From positions 1-27,258 of the forward strand of contig JADJVC010000019.1 in NCBI GenBank assembly GCA_016710685.1: a DNA stretch of 27,258 nt. Reading direction: 5' to 3'. A program made the translations under genes and the position numbers. This stretch comes from Flavobacteriales bacterium. Its GTDB lineage: Bacteria; Bacteroidota; Bacteroidia; Flavobacteriales_F; PHOS-HE28. A model generated the notes under the pieces. The model had not been told where the DNA came from. It saw only the letters and a list, made by a program, of their open reading frames with translations, and ran no database searches. This document shows positions 1 through 7,942 of the stretch, one piece after another (position 1 is the stretch's first letter; each line of letters opens with the position of its first letter).

Positions 1-543
1 CGTATCTGTTGCATCACGCGCCCCATAGCCGTTTTTCTGACAGCGGCCCGTGTTGTAATACCCCAGGGCTCGCTCCACCGATCCGCATGTTTTGGTCGCA
101 GTGGCCAATGGAGTCGCCGCCTGGTCGATGACTTCCTTCTGGCAGGCGCCTGGCTCCTTTTGCATCGGAGTCGCGGTAGCGCTCGTCTTTGACGAAACGC
201 ACCTGCCGGCCCACGCCCCTAAGGTGCGGCCGCGAGATCCCAGCTTCCCCACCTGGCCCTGGGCAAAGGGGTTTAGCCCCGACTCATGCAGCGCGATGGC
301 GGATAACACCAAGGGATCTACCCCGTGCTTATCGGCTGCGTCTTCTATCCACTGAGCCAATAACCCAGTGCGCTTAGCGCAGCCCATACGAGCAACACGA
401 CAATGAGCCACAGTAACGCGCTGTCCACTCGGTGTGGTCCAAACGGTGATCGCTTGGGTGAGTTTTTCATGTAACGCCAGCTGCGCCTGGGCCGCTGGGG
501 CTAAAAGCCATAGGCACAAAATAACGGTTCGTTTGATTGGCAT
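1..543 (-). CDS. Lytic transglycosylase (SLT/lysozyme-like), exported, 3' end off window
   Basis: The frame is open from ATG (complement of 541-543) to the window edge, 181 codons with no stop. The start has an AAGGTG ribosome site. Residues 1-20 form a Sec signal peptide (basic start, hydrophobic core, AQA cleavage site). Residues 65-92 read WIEDAADKHGVDPLVLSAI then ALHESGLNP, the SLT-family pattern with the expected catalytic Glu at residue 87; residues 161-166 read GYYNTG, the usual downstream motif. It should cleave peptidoglycan glycan strands in the periplasm, for lysis or entry. It follows the amidase by 35 bp. Residues about 111-128 look wrong in this frame, while another frame gives GRQVRFVKDERYRD. 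A missing G in the GGG run (210-212) and an extra A in the AAAA run (158-161) would explain this. The fold is confident; the exact middle sequence is not. Confidence 0.85.
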   Translation of the reverse strand, partial: MPIKRTVILCLWLLAPAAQAQLALHEKLTQAITVWTTPSGQRVTVAHCRVARMGCAKRTGLLAQWIEDAADKHGVDPLVLSAIALHESGLNPFAQGQVGKLGSRGRTLGAWAGRCVSSKTSATATPMQKEPGACQKEVIDQAATPLATATKTCGSVERALGYYNTGRCQKNGYGARDATDT

Positions 544-578
544 AGTCACCTTTTAGCATAGGTTGCTCCACATGGTGC

Positions 579-1251
579 CTAGATGTAGCCACATTCTGAC
601 AAAACTTCAAAGGGCTCAAGCCCAGGGTCCACCTTGCGCTCTGTCAGATGGAAATGGCCCACCACGCCGCTATAGGTTGCTAACTCCTCCTTTGGTGAGG
701 TGCGGCGGATCACGGTGCCTGTGGCATCCCCGTGGAACCGCATGGGGATGGTTGGAAACCACCGCACTTGGCGGCTAACAAAAACACAAACGCGTGCATC
801 TGCTCGGGGGTGAATACGGCCACATCGTACTTATTGCCGTTGATGTCTTGGCTCGTGGTTTGGCGCTTTTTGCCTTTGGGAACCTTGTGTCCGAAGCTTG
901 CAATCTCACAGCCGATGGAGCGCGCGCATTGTAATCCCCCGCATCAAAAGTGTCTACATGCGCGGGGTCTGCAAACTGGTAAATGGTTGCCTCGGGGTCA
1001 ATGTAAAACTCCACGCCAAGCGGTGCTGGTCGCAGCTTGCCAGTGTCCTTGTCTTTTGTTTTGTGGTTGATGAGCGTGTTGTACAGAGTCGCTGCGGGGT
1101 TTTCTGCGCCTGTCCAATGCCCAACAAACAAATCTGGCTCTCTTGTGCGCTGCCTAGCTCCCTTGCCTGGCACAAACTGCATGCCGTGCTCGTGCCAATC
1201 GATCACCGGCACCGCACATTCTACGCATTTATCTCGGATGATAAGTGACAT
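579..1251 (-). CDS. Endolysin: N-acetylmuramoyl-L-alanine amidase (PGRP/Amidase_2 fold), frame broken twice
   Basis: The gene starts at ATG 1251, overlapping the lipoprotein stop (TAATG). Frame one encodes LFVGHWTGAENPA (His45 as a likely zinc ligand) and EFYIDPEATIYQFADPAHVD. It then shifts near the GC run at 920-927 to a frame reading RSIGCEIASFGHKVPKGKK and DVAVFTPEQMHAFVFLLAAK. It shifts again near 764-769 to a frame reading RWFPTIPMRFHGDATG and VVGHFHLTERKVDPG, ending in TAG at 579. Joined, the pieces give about 224 residues with the Amidase_2 order HWTG, SIG.EI, GH.H...K.DPG. Family knowledge gives zinc-dependent cleavage of the MurNAc-L-Ala bond. No signal peptide is visible, so release through a holin is expected. 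The breaks are probably base-call errors: a plausible GC duplication and a missing base. Confidence 0.82.
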
Positions 1252-2006
1252 TACGGCGCCTTTGGTGGATGGCCCTCTTTACGCTTTCGCTCCTCGATGA
1301 TCTGATCCACGGCCTTGACCGTCTCATGGGTTGCAATGCGCTTGGGGGGCTCGTTGACCAAGTTCTCAAGCACCGCCCTGATTTCTTCCGGATCTTTGCC
1401 CATGGATAATAACCTTGCTGCGCTCGATGTCGCGCCTGCCAAGATGGTGGCCAGTTGCCCAATCCATCCGCGCTGCGTGCGTGCCATAAAGTCCGCCCCT
1501 TGAGAGATGCCCTGTAAGATGTCCGGTAGCTCCATGGGTTGCTCCGCCGTCTTGAGTGCTGTTTTCATCGGGACCAAAATCGATGGGATTTTCAAGTCGT
1601 GCCTGAGCGCTTGGACCGCAAGATCTTTGTAAGCCGCAAACGCATTGGCGGCCAACCGTCGCCACACATCCGTATCCTCCACGTCGTCTTTGTAGGCGGA
1701 CAAGAGCGAGGTTACCCATAGCTGCCAGACGGTGATGGCATCGCCATGCAACTTGATGACGGGATTGTAGGCGCGAATGACGTTGTGCGCGTTCAGCTCC
1801 GCCGTCGCGGTATCGACCGTCTCGTCCGAAGCGGCCTTGATGGCCCTTTTGTGCATGTCATCGTGGATCATGTTTCCCGAGGTATTCAGGGCCTCTCTGA
1901 CGATAAGCGCGCTTTCGGTGTGAGCCTCAAGAGCACTTACACCGCAGCCCGACACCGCGATAGCGGCGATGACAACAAGCGCTAACAAGGCAAGGGCCAT
2001 CTTCAT
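1251..2006 (-). CDS. Predicted lipoprotein of the lysis region
   Basis: 251 aa from ATG 2006, which overlaps the upstream stop as ATGA; a longer in-frame start at 2072 lies inside the upstream gene and is rejected. Residues 1-20 are MKMALALLALVVIAAIAVSG followed by Cys21, a signal sequence with lipobox AVSG-C. Gly follows the Cys, so the rule for outer-membrane sorting would apply in a Gram-negative host. The mature part is mostly helical, with a mildly hydrophobic stretch WIGQLATILAGATSSAARLL near residues 180-200 and a Lys/Glu-rich end. Its place between membrane proteins and the amidase suggests envelope disruption. It could be an outer-membrane spanin-like component, but it is much longer than typical Rz1 proteins and lacks a clear C-terminal membrane helix, so the role is unproven. 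Confidence 0.72.
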   Translation of the reverse strand: MKMALALLALVVIAAIAVSGCGVSALEAHTESALIVREALNTSGNMIHDDMHKRAIKAASDETVDTATAELNAHNVIRAYNPVIKLHGDAITVWQLWVTSLLSAYKDDVEDTDVWRRLAANAFAAYKDLAVQALRHDLKIPSILVPMKTALKTAEQPMELPDILQGISQGADFMARTQRGWIGQLATILAGATSSAARLLSMGKDPEEIRAVLENLVNEPPKRIATHETVKAVDQIIEERKRKEGHPPKAP

Positions 2007-2374
2007 GTCGTTTCCTTGGCCGGAGCGGGGGGCGGCGGGGGCCTTGTGCTGAGCTTTTTGATCACCTGCCATTCACCGTCTGGCTCCACACGCTCTTTGA
2101 CCTTGTCGCCTGTGCCTCGGATGGCCATCGGGCGCAGCAATCGGTACACCTTATCAAGACCAATCGCGACGGCGCTAAGCACGCGATCCGCGAGCTTGAT
2201 CGCCGCATCGTCCGCCTTGGTCGCCGTTCTTAGCGCGATCTTGCCCATCCAGGCCACAAGGGCCCGTAAAGCATGCGTGAGCGCCGTGGCGGCCAGCACC
2301 ACCGCCCCAATGACCTCTAGAGCCTCGTCGCGGTGTTGCCACGCGATGGCGGCCCATTGAGTTAGTGTGTCCAT
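2003..2374 (-). CDS. Small single-pass membrane protein, holin candidate
   Basis: 123 aa from ATG 2374, preceded by a GGGGGG ribosome site five bases upstream. A hydrophobic helix lies at about residues 20-43 (IGAVVLAATALTHALRALVA), followed by a basic amphipathic region and a C-terminal Pro-rich tail (PPPPPAPAKETT). The stop overlaps the lipoprotein start (ATGA). Its position just upstream of lipoprotein, amidase and transglycosylase fits a holin or a lysis accessory protein, but no family motif is recognised. In the raw sequence this frame is continuous with the broken upstream gene to position 2890. I treat that 295-aa reading as an artefact because this gene has its own strong start. Confidence 0.62.
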   Translation of the reverse strand: MDTLTQWAAIAWQHRDEALEVIGAVVLAATALTHALRALVAWMGKIALRTATKADDAAIKLADRVLSAVAIGLDKVYRLLRPMAIRGTGDKVKERVEPDGEWQVIKKLSTRPPPPPAPAKETT

Positions 2375-2423
2375 CGATGCCCCCCTTTGCGCCCACAGGC
2401 ACAATACACCACAACATCGCACA

Positions 2424-2890
2424 TCAAAAACGACGACGTCTGACGTGCCGGGTCTCGTCCTCCAAACGTTGGATTTCCTTGTCCTTTTGAATGCGCCATT
2501 CCTTGAGCGTCGCATTGATTTCCCGAATCTCTGAGCGCATGTCTGAGACCGCTTCATGGATTCGGGATGCCCGGCCGCTGAGACATGGCCCCGGATCTCT
2601 TGCTGCATGTTTTCCACCTGGGCTTGGGATGTGATGGTCGTGTAGATAAGCCAACCCGCGCCGCCCATCAAAAGCGATATCACGCCCCAGGCAAGGCGCT
2701 TGAGTGTGGAGATTTCCCGCAGCTCGAGCTGGATATCGATCGTTTCTTTGCGCAAATCCACGATGTCAGCGACCGTGTGCTGCGCTGCCATTCTAGCGCC
2801 GTAGGCCTCGGTGCGTGCGTCCTTGGCTTCTTTACGCGCAAAGGAGACTTCCCTTAGCAGCCTTCCCGTTTCTTCATCAGGGCGCTGCAC
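2424..2890 (-). CDS. Coiled-coil membrane protein with one frame break
   Basis: GTG start at 2890 with a GAGGGGG ribosome site about ten bases upstream. Residues 5-60 are charged and helical (coiled-coil-like), and residues about 66-87 form a membrane helix (LAWGVISLLMGGAGWLIYTT). The helical theme then continues only in another frame: IHEAVSDMRSEIREINATLK and KDKEIQRLEDETRH, ending at the stop at 2424. The switch lies at about 2568-2584 and needs one base restored; 467+1 bases gives 155 residues plus stop, an exact fit. Its place at the head of the lysis block suggests a holin-, antiholin- or spanin-like role, but topology alone does not decide this. Confidence 0.65.
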
Positions 2891-2909
2891 CGTTTTGGCC
2901 CCCTCGTGG

Positions 2910-3245
2910 CTAGACTTTCGTCGTGTTGTGCTCTAGGGCGATCACCAAGTCTTCTTTGATCGAGGCCTCAAGCGCGGGTAAGTATTTGGCTGGTGTCGGT
3001 GGATAGCTCACCGTGCCTTGACCGTAGGATGCCAACACAACGGCATCTTGCGGCTTTTGCTCTGAGCTTTTGATGTAATAATCCGTGTCCACATACACGG
3101 GCTGCATGCCTGGCAAATCCACTAGATCGTTGATGCTTGGCGCCACCGTTTCTACATCACTCAGCAATCTATCGTAGACCTCGGGGGTGACTTCGATCTT
3201 TTCTGCGGTTGCAGACACGTCCACCTTAATGTCTTCATCTGCCAT
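2910..3245 (-). CDS. Hypothetical virion-region protein, 111 aa
   Basis: ATG 3245 (MADEDIKVDVSA) has a GGAG ribosome site five bases upstream and follows the LamG-gene stop by eight bases. A longer in-frame start at 3347 lies inside that gene and is rejected. The protein is acidic at its N-terminus, soluble, and has no recognised domain; residues about 70-95 are Tyr/Pro-rich (ASYGQGTVSYPPTPAKYLPA). Its position between the receptor-binding candidate and the lysis genes suggests a small tail-associated protein or a tail-fibre chaperone, but nothing in the sequence proves either. Confidence 0.6.
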   Translation of the reverse strand: MADEDIKVDVSATAEKIEVTPEVYDRLLSDVETVAPSINDLVDLPGMQPVYVDTDYYIKSSEQKPQDAVVLASYGQGTVSYPPTPAKYLPALEASIKEDLVIALEHNTTKV

Positions 3246-3253
3246 ATCAGCTC

Positions 3254-4798
3254 CTATGTCTCGGTGCCAAAGCGTGACCCCGCCACGTAAACTAGGATTG
3301 GTGTGCCAACTTTTGTAATGGCGTTGCCCGCCGCGGTATCGTTCCAATCACCGACCGCTATGTTATCGGATGCGGCCCAAACGGCCGTTGCGGGATAGGT
3401 GGCATCGTCCACCATATCGTTAGCAGCAAGCACGGATGTCAAAAGCGCGTCGTGCTCGGTTTCGGTCCACGCGCTGCCCTCGACAATCGAAAATCCCACC
3501 ACCGCGCCAGAGAGGAACGGCAGGTTTGTTCCAGGCGTATCACCTACGCAAAGAGAATCGGTGTTATCAGGGACGGTATATCCCGCGCACGCGGTGGCGC
3601 CGCCCACTGCAGAGCCATCCACATAAAAACGAAGATCAGAACCATCGTGCGATGCTGTGACTAGGTGCGTTCTGTTGCGTGTCGTTTCAGATGTGGTGGT
3701 GTAGGATGTGCCCACAGCCTGCACCCCTGCGCCGCCATCGAGTACGAAAAAATCAAGCGCGCCCGTGGAGTTGATGCGGCGAATGCCCCAGCCACGGCCC
3801 GCGCCATTTTGCCGGTAGGTCAGGATGCCTTCGTTGGTGCCCACGTTTGGAGCGTAAGACGTATGCACCAAAAGATTCACGGTGAACGGTGTGGCGCTAT
3901 CGCCGATGGCATGATCGACGGTCTCAAAGTTATCCGATCCCGTGAACCTAAACGCTGGGACGGCGGTTTCTGTCACGTAGTTACTGGCAAGGGTAGAGGC
4001 CACACCTTGGGTATCGGCTACCACTTGCGCCACCGTGACAGATCCTACCGTGTCTTGGAAGTTTGCCGCAGCGTCGTTCACGGCAGGATCTGAATAGGCC
4101 GAGTTGGCAATCCAGCGGTTGACCGTGACGCCTCCAGGGAACACCACAGGCATGCCGTCCACCGAGGCGATGGAGTCGTTGTGCCATGTGTTGATTTGAA
4201 CGGGCGTAAGCACGCTATTGGCCGTCAAGCACCCGATGAAGCCTACGTTCTCGCTTTGCAGCGTGGGGTTCGAAAGTGGGTTATTGTTTAAGATGGTAAA
4301 GCGTTCGGTGCCAACGGCAGTGAACGTGCCTGCAATCACAACGGCGCCTACGCTGCAGCCGTTGACATACGTGCGCAAATACGTCCCGTCAAACGTGGCT
4401 ACGCACGTTAAGATCTTACCGACATCGGACGTTTGAATGCGGTACGCCGCGCCGTTTTCAGCACCCGATGTGGTGCGAATCCTGGGGCGGATGGCGTATT
4501 TGGTGCCATCGGAATAGATTTGAAAATCCCAGCTATGGCTTGCGCCCGTTGCGTTGCCATAGCCCGCGAGCACACCAGAGGCGGCCGTAAAGTCACTTTC
4601 GATATACACCACTACAGCCGTAGTGGATGTGCTGCTGCCACGAAACCCCGCGCCTGTGGCGGCACGGTAAGCGCTTGACGCTGATGTGTTGTAAATATAG
4701 TAAAGCTCAAGGGGCGGGGCTGCGCCACCTCCGCCACCTGAAATGCCGTCGCGGATGTTGCCGTCATCCCGCCGCATAATGCCAAGCGTGCGCCTCAT
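3254..4798 (-). CDS. Tail appendage/receptor-binding candidate with two LamG-like (ConA-type) domains
   Basis: 514 aa. ATG 4798 overlaps the upstream stop (ATGA). After a short basic start and a Gly run (about residues 21-25) come two beta-rich units. The first contains LTCVATFDGTYLRTYVNG (about residues 130-147) and the second HLVTASHDGSDLRFYVDGSA (about residues 377-396). Both match the LamG/concanavalin-like pattern: a hydrophobic strand, a DG turn, then L..YV(N/D)G. Such domains bind carbohydrate or mediate attachment in phage tails. The Ser/Thr/Gly-rich composition is typical of virion fibres. It sits after the large internal proteins and before lysis genes, where podoviruses often place fibres or spikes. 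The LamG assignment is fairly strong; receptor binding is inferred. Confidence 0.72.
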   Translation of the reverse strand: MRRTLGIMRRDDGNIRDGISGGGGGAAPPLELYYIYNTSASSAYRAATGAGFRGSSTSTTAVVVYIESDFTAASGVLAGYGNATGASHSWDFQIYSDGTKYAIRPRIRTTSGAENGAAYRIQTSDVGKILTCVATFDGTYLRTYVNGCSVGAVVIAGTFTAVGTERFTILNNNPLSNPTLQSENVGFIGCLTANSVLTPVQINTWHNDSIASVDGMPVVFPGGVTVNRWIANSAYSDPAVNDAAANFQDTVGSVTVAQVVADTQGVASTLASNYVTETAVPAFRFTGSDNFETVDHAIGDSATPFTVNLLVHTSYAPNVGTNEGILTYRQNGAGRGWGIRRINSTGALDFFVLDGGAGVQAVGTSYTTTSETTRNRTHLVTASHDGSDLRFYVDGSAVGGATACAGYTVPDNTDSLCVGDTPGTNLPFLSGAVVGFSIVEGSAWTETEHDALLTSVLAANDMVDDATYPATAVWAASDNIAVGDWNDTAAGNAITKVGTPILVYVAGSRFGTET

Positions 4799-5133
4799 GT
4801 CGGAGTGACGATGATTAGGCCGGTGCCAGTGTCGGATTTATAGGCCAAGTAACGGCGGCGCTCATCCACCACAAAATGGATGACCCCATTGGCCGGCAAG
4901 TACGTGCCAGCGTTCGCCTCAAACCCCGTGGTGTCGGTGCTTTTGAGCGTGAAGCTGTTGGTGGCCCCGGTGGCTATCCAATGCGCTTCTGTGGTCACCG
5001 CCACCCTTACGTAAGTGTTGGCGTAAGCGTTTAGGTCCACGTATGCCGTGGTGGTGCTCGTGCTATCAATAAATGATGTGCCTGGATCTCCAACGGACCT
5101 TGCCGATGAATCCGAAACGGTTGATTTCCCCAT
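4795..5133 (-). CDS. Small beta-rich virion-associated protein, 112 aa
   Basis: ATG 5133 with a GGAGGG ribosome site inside the end of the upstream gene. The protein is Thr/Ser-rich with alternating beta-strand patterns (TTTAYVDLNAYANTYVRVAV) and has no membrane segment. Its stop overlaps the LamG-gene start by four bases, which suggests coupled translation and perhaps partnership with the fibre, for example as a fibre-attachment or decoration protein. No family is recognised. Confidence 0.6.
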   Translation of the reverse strand: MGKSTVSDSSARSVGDPGTSFIDSTSTTTAYVDLNAYANTYVRVAVTTEAHWIATGATNSFTLKSTDTTGFEANAGTYLPANGVIHFVVDERRRYLAYKSDTGTGLIIVTPT

Positions 5134-5134
5134 G

Positions 5135-7942
5135 CTAGTAACCCTCCTCTATAAGACCCTGTGACATTGTTTGACTAAGCGCGGCTTGATTGGGTGCCTT
5201 GGCCGCTGAAGGGCTCACCATCCCGCCACCCGGCTCTTGTTGCTCCTCAGAGGGCCCATGCACAATGGATTGGATGGCAGCGATGTGCTTTGGCTCCATC
5301 GATTTATCAAGCGGGACATCGAGCAGAAACGAAAGATTGATTTTGTCCTGGTAGGTCATGGCGCCAGTAGGGGCGTTTTGCACTTCGTCAATCACCGTTT
5401 CCACGATTTGGGCATGCATGGCGGGATACACGGTCTTTACCGCCACCGCGTCCCTGCTAAGCCGTCCTTCTTTCAGATCGTCAAGCAACCTTTCGGGCTT
5501 TTGCAGCGTGCGGATGATGCGAGAGAACTTCAGCCGCTCAAACTCCGATGGGGGCCGCTTTTTAGGCGGCAAGATTTCTGGGGTGTGCATCGAGGATTCG
5601 GGGATTTTGGATGCTAAGTAGTTCAAGGCTCGCATTTGCACACCCACCGATGCGCCAAAGGTTCCCGGCGCCGCATCGGCATTGTCACCGGCTGCCTTTT
5701 TCAGCTCCTCCTCTACGCCCCTAGGATCTGCCGCGTAGGCCTTGATGGCATCCACCGCCTTTTTGTATTCGCTATGGGATAGGGGTTTATAGGCACCACG
5801 CGCCGCTTTTTCTACATCCTTAGCGGTTGGCTTGACCGAAACGAGGCCCGTCTTTGCACGCTGCAAGCCCTTGACGTAGCCCTGGGTGGCCTTGCGTGCC
5901 TTGTCCGTGAACATGTGCGCCATAGAATCCCAGTGGGCTAGCGCCTGGATCCGCTTGGCAGGATTCATGAGCACGCCCGCTGCAGAGCCCGCAAGCGCCC
6001 ATTCGCCCTCGCCGCCCGATCCAGCGTAACCCAACACTCCGCCCACCCCGCCGCCAAAAAGCGCCGCTGCAGGGCGCGATGTCAGCTCCAAGTATTGATT
6101 CCGATCACGCATCACCTCCGAGGCTTCCGCCAAAAACTTCTCCGCACTGCTCGCCGATTGCCTGGCCGTGCCAAGCCGTGCGCTAAGAGAGGGGTCAAGG
6201 TCCACGTACTTAGACAGCGTTTCGATAAACTCTCTTTGAAGCTGCACTTGACGGTTCATCACCTCCTCATGCAGGCCCTTTTCAAACTTGCCGATGCCGG
6301 ACAAAAATCCCTGAATCTTTTGAGGAGAAGCGGTGCGCTTGGTGCCGTAGGCCAAAAACTCGCCAGAGTCCTCCATGAACATGTTCTGAAACTTGTTGTC
6401 GTTCGCAATCAGCCGTGACCAGGTGGCGTTGATGTTCTTTTGCAGGTTGGCCGCTTCGCCAAACTCATCCACGTTCTCAAGCAGGCCACGCAACGACGTC
6501 TCCTGGTCTTCAAAGCGACGAAACACGGTTTCGTATCGTTTGAACTTGTTGGCCTGGGATTGAATCTCGCGCTTGAGCCCGTCTGCAATCATGAACACAT
6601 CGGTTGCGACATCGTCGGACTTGGAGCTTGCGGCCTTGATAATCGCTTCTCGGTACCCGTTGGCGCGATCTCTAAGCTGCTTACCGATCGAGCGCGGTAG
6701 TCCAAAGGATGGACCGTCCTCTACCAAGTCATCAATGAAGCCTAGGTAGTCGTCGGCTACGGCCATGGTTTCATTTAGCGCTTTGACGGGTCGTCCCTTT
6801 TTGACAAGCGGCTCGACGTTGCGCCGTTTGGCCGCGCCCTTCATCATGTCTTGAGCGATGCCGCCCACGTCCTCGACCTGATCGATGTGCTGCCTGAGCT
6901 TCGATCCGTACTCGCCCACTTCCTTTGACTTGACGAAAATATTGCGCCTTGCGCGTTTGCCAGCTTCGCTAAGCGGCCTGCTTGCGCGTGTGGCGACATC
7001 CTCCAAGGTGGCAATCTCCGCCACGCCATCCCCTAGCTCCGCTCCCGTCTTTTTGGTCCACAGGTTTTTCAGGCCCTCTTTAGTGCCCTGGTACGCCTTG
7101 CTCAAAGCACCTGGCACCACGCGAGCCCCTGCCCCTACCCCGCCGCCTAAGATGCCGCCAAGTGCAGCGTTGATGACAAAAGACTCCGCGGATAGCTCGC
7201 GATTGTGCAAAGCGTCCTCGGTGGCCGTGCGAATGCCGCCGTATGCTGCACCTTCTAAGCCGTAGCCAAGCGCGGCGGCTGTTGCACGTGAAAAGCCTTT
7301 ACCAAGCGCGGCGGCTTCTGCGGCTTCTGCGGCGGTGGCCAAGGCTCCTTGAGGCGTGGCGGCAAGAACACTCTTTGTGCCATCCACGACGGCGGAAGCG
7401 CCCGCCTTGAGCTTTTGGGCTAAGGTGGTGGCACGCACCGCCTGGGCTGCCTCAGCGCCCGCCTGAGCGGTTCTAGCTGCTGCGCTTGTGCCTCCGGTGG
7501 CCAGGGCTGGCAAAACGGCGCCGGCAACCGAGCCAACGCCATACCCCACAGGGGAGAACTCCTGCAGACCCCGAATGTCCTTGGCAACGGATGGCGCCAC
7601 TTCGCTGGCGACAAGCCCGAGCGCCCCCATCGTCGCTTCATTGGCAGCGCCGACAAGGGCGGCTTTGAAGTTTTGATCGGAGTACTCATCGCTTCGTTCT
7701 TTGTGGGTGACTTCATCATCGGAGGCGAAGCGCGCCCCTGCTCGCAAATCCGCTGCTGCGGCTTCTGCGTTTTCTTTGGTGATGACAGCTTTGCCGATGC
7801 TGCCATCGGGCCTTACAAGCGCAAGGGTACGGCCAATGGGCAACTGGTAGCCTTGTGCAAGCTTGTCCTTGGCTTCTGTATGCGGGACATACTCAATGCC
7901 GCCTTTGCCATCGTTCGCCGCTGGATTCCAAAGATCAGTCAT
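5135..7942 (-). CDS. Large probable internal virion/DNA-ejection protein, 935 aa
   Basis: ATG 7942 overlaps the upstream stop (TAATG). Residues 12-80 form a compact domain with IEYVPHTEAKDKLAQGYQLP and ALVRPDGSIGKAVI, followed by long Ala/Gly-rich, membrane-active-looking segments at about 95-150, 195-285 and 622-660 (GGGVGGVLGYAGSGG), and highly charged helical regions between (about 300-600). The size, alternating glycine-zipper and helical segments, and position between nozzle-side genes and the fibre fit podovirus inner-core or ejection proteins, which enter the envelope during DNA delivery. I see no lytic transglycosylase or protease motif. The function is inferred from composition and position. 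Confidence 0.68.
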   Translation of the reverse strand: MTDLWNPAANDGKGGIEYVPHTEAKDKLAQGYQLPIGRTLALVRPDGSIGKAVITKENAEAAAADLRAGARFASDDEVTHKERSDEYSDQNFKAALVGAANEATMGALGLVASEVAPSVAKDIRGLQEFSPVGYGVGSVAGAVLPALATGGTSAAARTAQAGAEAAQAVRATTLAQKLKAGASAVVDGTKSVLAATPQGALATAAEAAEAAALGKGFSRATAAALGYGLEGAAYGGIRTATEDALHNRELSAESFVINAALGGILGGGVGAGARVVPGALSKAYQGTKEGLKNLWTKKTGAELGDGVAEIATLEDVATRASRPLSEAGKRARRNIFVKSKEVGEYGSKLRQHIDQVEDVGGIAQDMMKGAAKRRNVEPLVKKGRPVKALNETMAVADDYLGFIDDLVEDGPSFGLPRSIGKQLRDRANGYREAIIKAASSKSDDVATDVFMIADGLKREIQSQANKFKRYETVFRRFEDQETSLRGLLENVDEFGEAANLQKNINATWSRLIANDNKFQNMFMEDSGEFLAYGTKRTASPQKIQGFLSGIGKFEKGLHEEVMNRQVQLQREFIETLSKYVDLDPSLSARLGTARQSASSAEKFLAEASEVMRDRNQYLELTSRPAAALFGGGVGGVLGYAGSGGEGEWALAGSAAGVLMNPAKRIQALAHWDSMAHMFTDKARKATQGYVKGLQRAKTGLVSVKPTAKDVEKAARGAYKPLSHSEYKKAVDAIKAYAADPRGVEEELKKAAGDNADAAPGTFGASVGVQMRALNYLASKIPESSMHTPEILPPKKRPPSEFERLKFSRIIRTLQKPERLLDDLKEGRLSRDAVAVKTVYPAMHAQIVETVIDEVQNAPTGAMTYQDKINLSFLLDVPLDKSMEPKHIAAIQSIVHGPSEEQQEPGGGMVSPSAAKAPNQAALSQTMSQGLIEEGY

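Noticed and set aside
2003..2890. Single continuous 295-aa minus-strand protein
   Set aside because: Residues about 105-172 look noncoding, while the alternate frame continues the coiled coil, and ATG 2374 has its own strong ribosome site.
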